From: a virus
DNA: 47,916 nt
Strand: one strand, 5' to 3'
IMG/VR virus record: IMGVR_UViG_3300034012_001149
Location: 1 to 47,916 of that record
The notes under the pieces were generated by a model that made no database searches, was not told the DNA's origin, and worked only from the letters and a program-made list of their open reading frames with translations. Position 1 is the stretch's first letter, and every line of letters starts with the position of its first letter. Positions 47,239-47,916 of this stretch are shown piece after piece. The translations under genes and the position numbers were made by a program.

Positions 47239-47764
47239 CTCCGATCAGAAAGCCGTAGGTAGCCGGTGCCGCTTGCAACGGCGAGCCGTCTGCTACAAAA
47301 GACTCTCCGGCAAAGTGCCCGCCGATCCCCCCTCGGCATACAAGAACGATCAGCCCGTGCGGAAGGGTGACATTCTGGTCTTCGGTGATCCGCAGTGCCT
47401 GAGCCTGGGGCAGCGCCCCACGGTTGGCGGTCCAGTTGAAGCACCAGAACTCAAGCTCGGTGTCGGCCAGCGTGGTCACCGCACCCTTGGGTACGTCCCC
47501 TCGCTCAGGGGAAAACATTCCGGGAACTCGGTCTGGGTACGCTGTGCCGTCGTCGCCCGTCACGATGCCCCTGCCGCGCACGGTGAGCGTGATATTGGCC
47601 GCTTTGGTGCGCTCGACAGCCTGCGACGATATCGTAATCAGCTTCGAGCCCGGCGGCATGATGTGTTGATGGACTTTCCACCCAAAAACCGTAAAGGCTT
47701 CCACGTGCACTCCCGAAGTGCCCGCGTCGTATGAGCCTCGCCAGTCTCGCCTCGATACCGTCAT
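47225..47764 (-). CDS. Cupin-like beta protein, unknown
   Basis: 179 residues, strand-rich, with GVHVEAFTVFGWKVHQHIM, GRGIVTGDDGTAYPDRV and a glycine-rich C-terminus. It might fold as a cupin or beta-sandwich, but a full metal-binding motif is not visible. It starts four bases after the previous stop and overlaps the desaturase gene by 14 bases, so the two are likely co-translated. A role in the virion or as partner of the desaturase is open. Confidence 0.6.
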   Translation of the reverse strand: MTVSRRDWRGSYDAGTSGVHVEAFTVFGWKVHQHIMPPGSKLITISSQAVERTKAANITLTVRGRGIVTGDDGTAYPDRVPGMFSPERGDVPKGAVTTLADTELEFWCFNWTANRGALPQAQALRITEDQNVTLPHGLIVLVCRGGIGGHFAGESFVADGSPLQAAPATYGFLIGGARV

Positions 47765-47767
47765 CGC

Positions 47768-47916
47768 TTACTCCACCGTGTAAATGACTACGGACCCCGG
47801 CACTACCGAGTTGTCCTTCGGGTAGGCGTCTTTCACGGCCTTGATGCGGCTGTAGAACGGCTCGACACGAGGCAAGTGGTGGTCGTCCATGGCGTGCCAG
47901 AGCATGTCCAGTTGCT
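47768..47916 (-). CDS. Partial small phage protein (5' end outside window)
   Basis: The last 48 residues are present: QLDMLWHAMDDHHLPRVEPF, then SRIKAVKDAYPKDN and a short strand. QLDxLW and the later IKAVKxxYPK pattern match small proteins widely found in phage tail regions, whose role is unknown. Its stop is three bases before the next ATG. The frame is open to the window edge; joining it to base 1 would bring a stop at once. Confidence 0.7.
   Translation of the reverse strand, partial: QLDMLWHAMDDHHLPRVEPFYSRIKAVKDAYPKDNSVVPGSVVIYTVE

Noticed and set aside
1-47916. tRNA genes and phage RNA polymerase
   Set aside because: I looked for tRNA cloverleaf motifs and single-subunit RNA polymerase signatures and saw none I could defend. 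A dedicated tRNA search would settle the former.

Overview
This window is most of a tailed-bacteriophage genome of podovirus-like organisation, probably temperate. It is GC-rich, and I infer a host among the Proteobacteria, perhaps Burkholderiales, from the protein style; no host marker proves this. The phage assignment rests on the large terminase, portal, coat protein, head-tail adaptors, a 2272-residue internal virion (polyvalent) protein, a tyrosine integrase, and a complete phage replication set (family A DNA polymerase, primase-helicase, SF2 helicase, SSB-like protein, nucleases). I see no tail sheath, tape measure or baseplate genes, and no rRNA or tRNA.

Layout. (1) 1-9908, minus strand: packaging and head genes, in transcription order a small membrane protein, a ribbon-helix-helix protein, a likely small terminase, large terminase, portal, three small proteins, scaffold-like protein, major capsid protein, two adaptor-like proteins, two surface or decoration-like proteins, then a gene cut by the window edge. 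(2) 9909-10580: a 670-base divergent control region with a G-quadruplex-type G-tract, 21-base direct repeats and inverted repeats. (3) 10581-34381, plus strand: the early region. It holds an origin-like or operator-array region at 11.1-12.0 kb, a string of tiny overlapping genes at 12.6-14.7 kb, a MoxR ATPase / DUF3150-like / VWA-metallopeptidase module at 14.7-18.8 kb, a second string of small genes at 19-23.6 kb, and the replication and nuclease genes at 23.8-34.4 kb. (4) 34467-35811: a small excisionase-like HTH gene convergent with, and overlapping, the integrase gene, then an AT-rich att-like segment. (5) 35812-47916, minus strand: the giant polyvalent protein and other internal virion proteins, small virion-associated genes, a fatty acid desaturase, a beta-rich protein, and a gene cut by the right edge.

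The minus-strand genes at the two ends would form one late operon if the genome were circular, but the frames do not join across the ends. The missing segment probably holds tail, fibre and lysis genes, none of which I can identify here.

The strongest leads are: the seven-copy 17-base palindrome array interleaved with AT-rich TGTCTWATT repeats at 11.16-11.99 kb; a GTTAGC motif concentrated at gene and operon starts, suggesting a phage regulon; the MoxR/VWA module; the membrane desaturase in the late operon; and the polyvalent protein carrying both a zincin motif and a sigma-like HTH. Starts were chosen from ribosome-binding sites and ATGA/GTGA overlaps. Family names come from memory of the sequences and were not checked by search.
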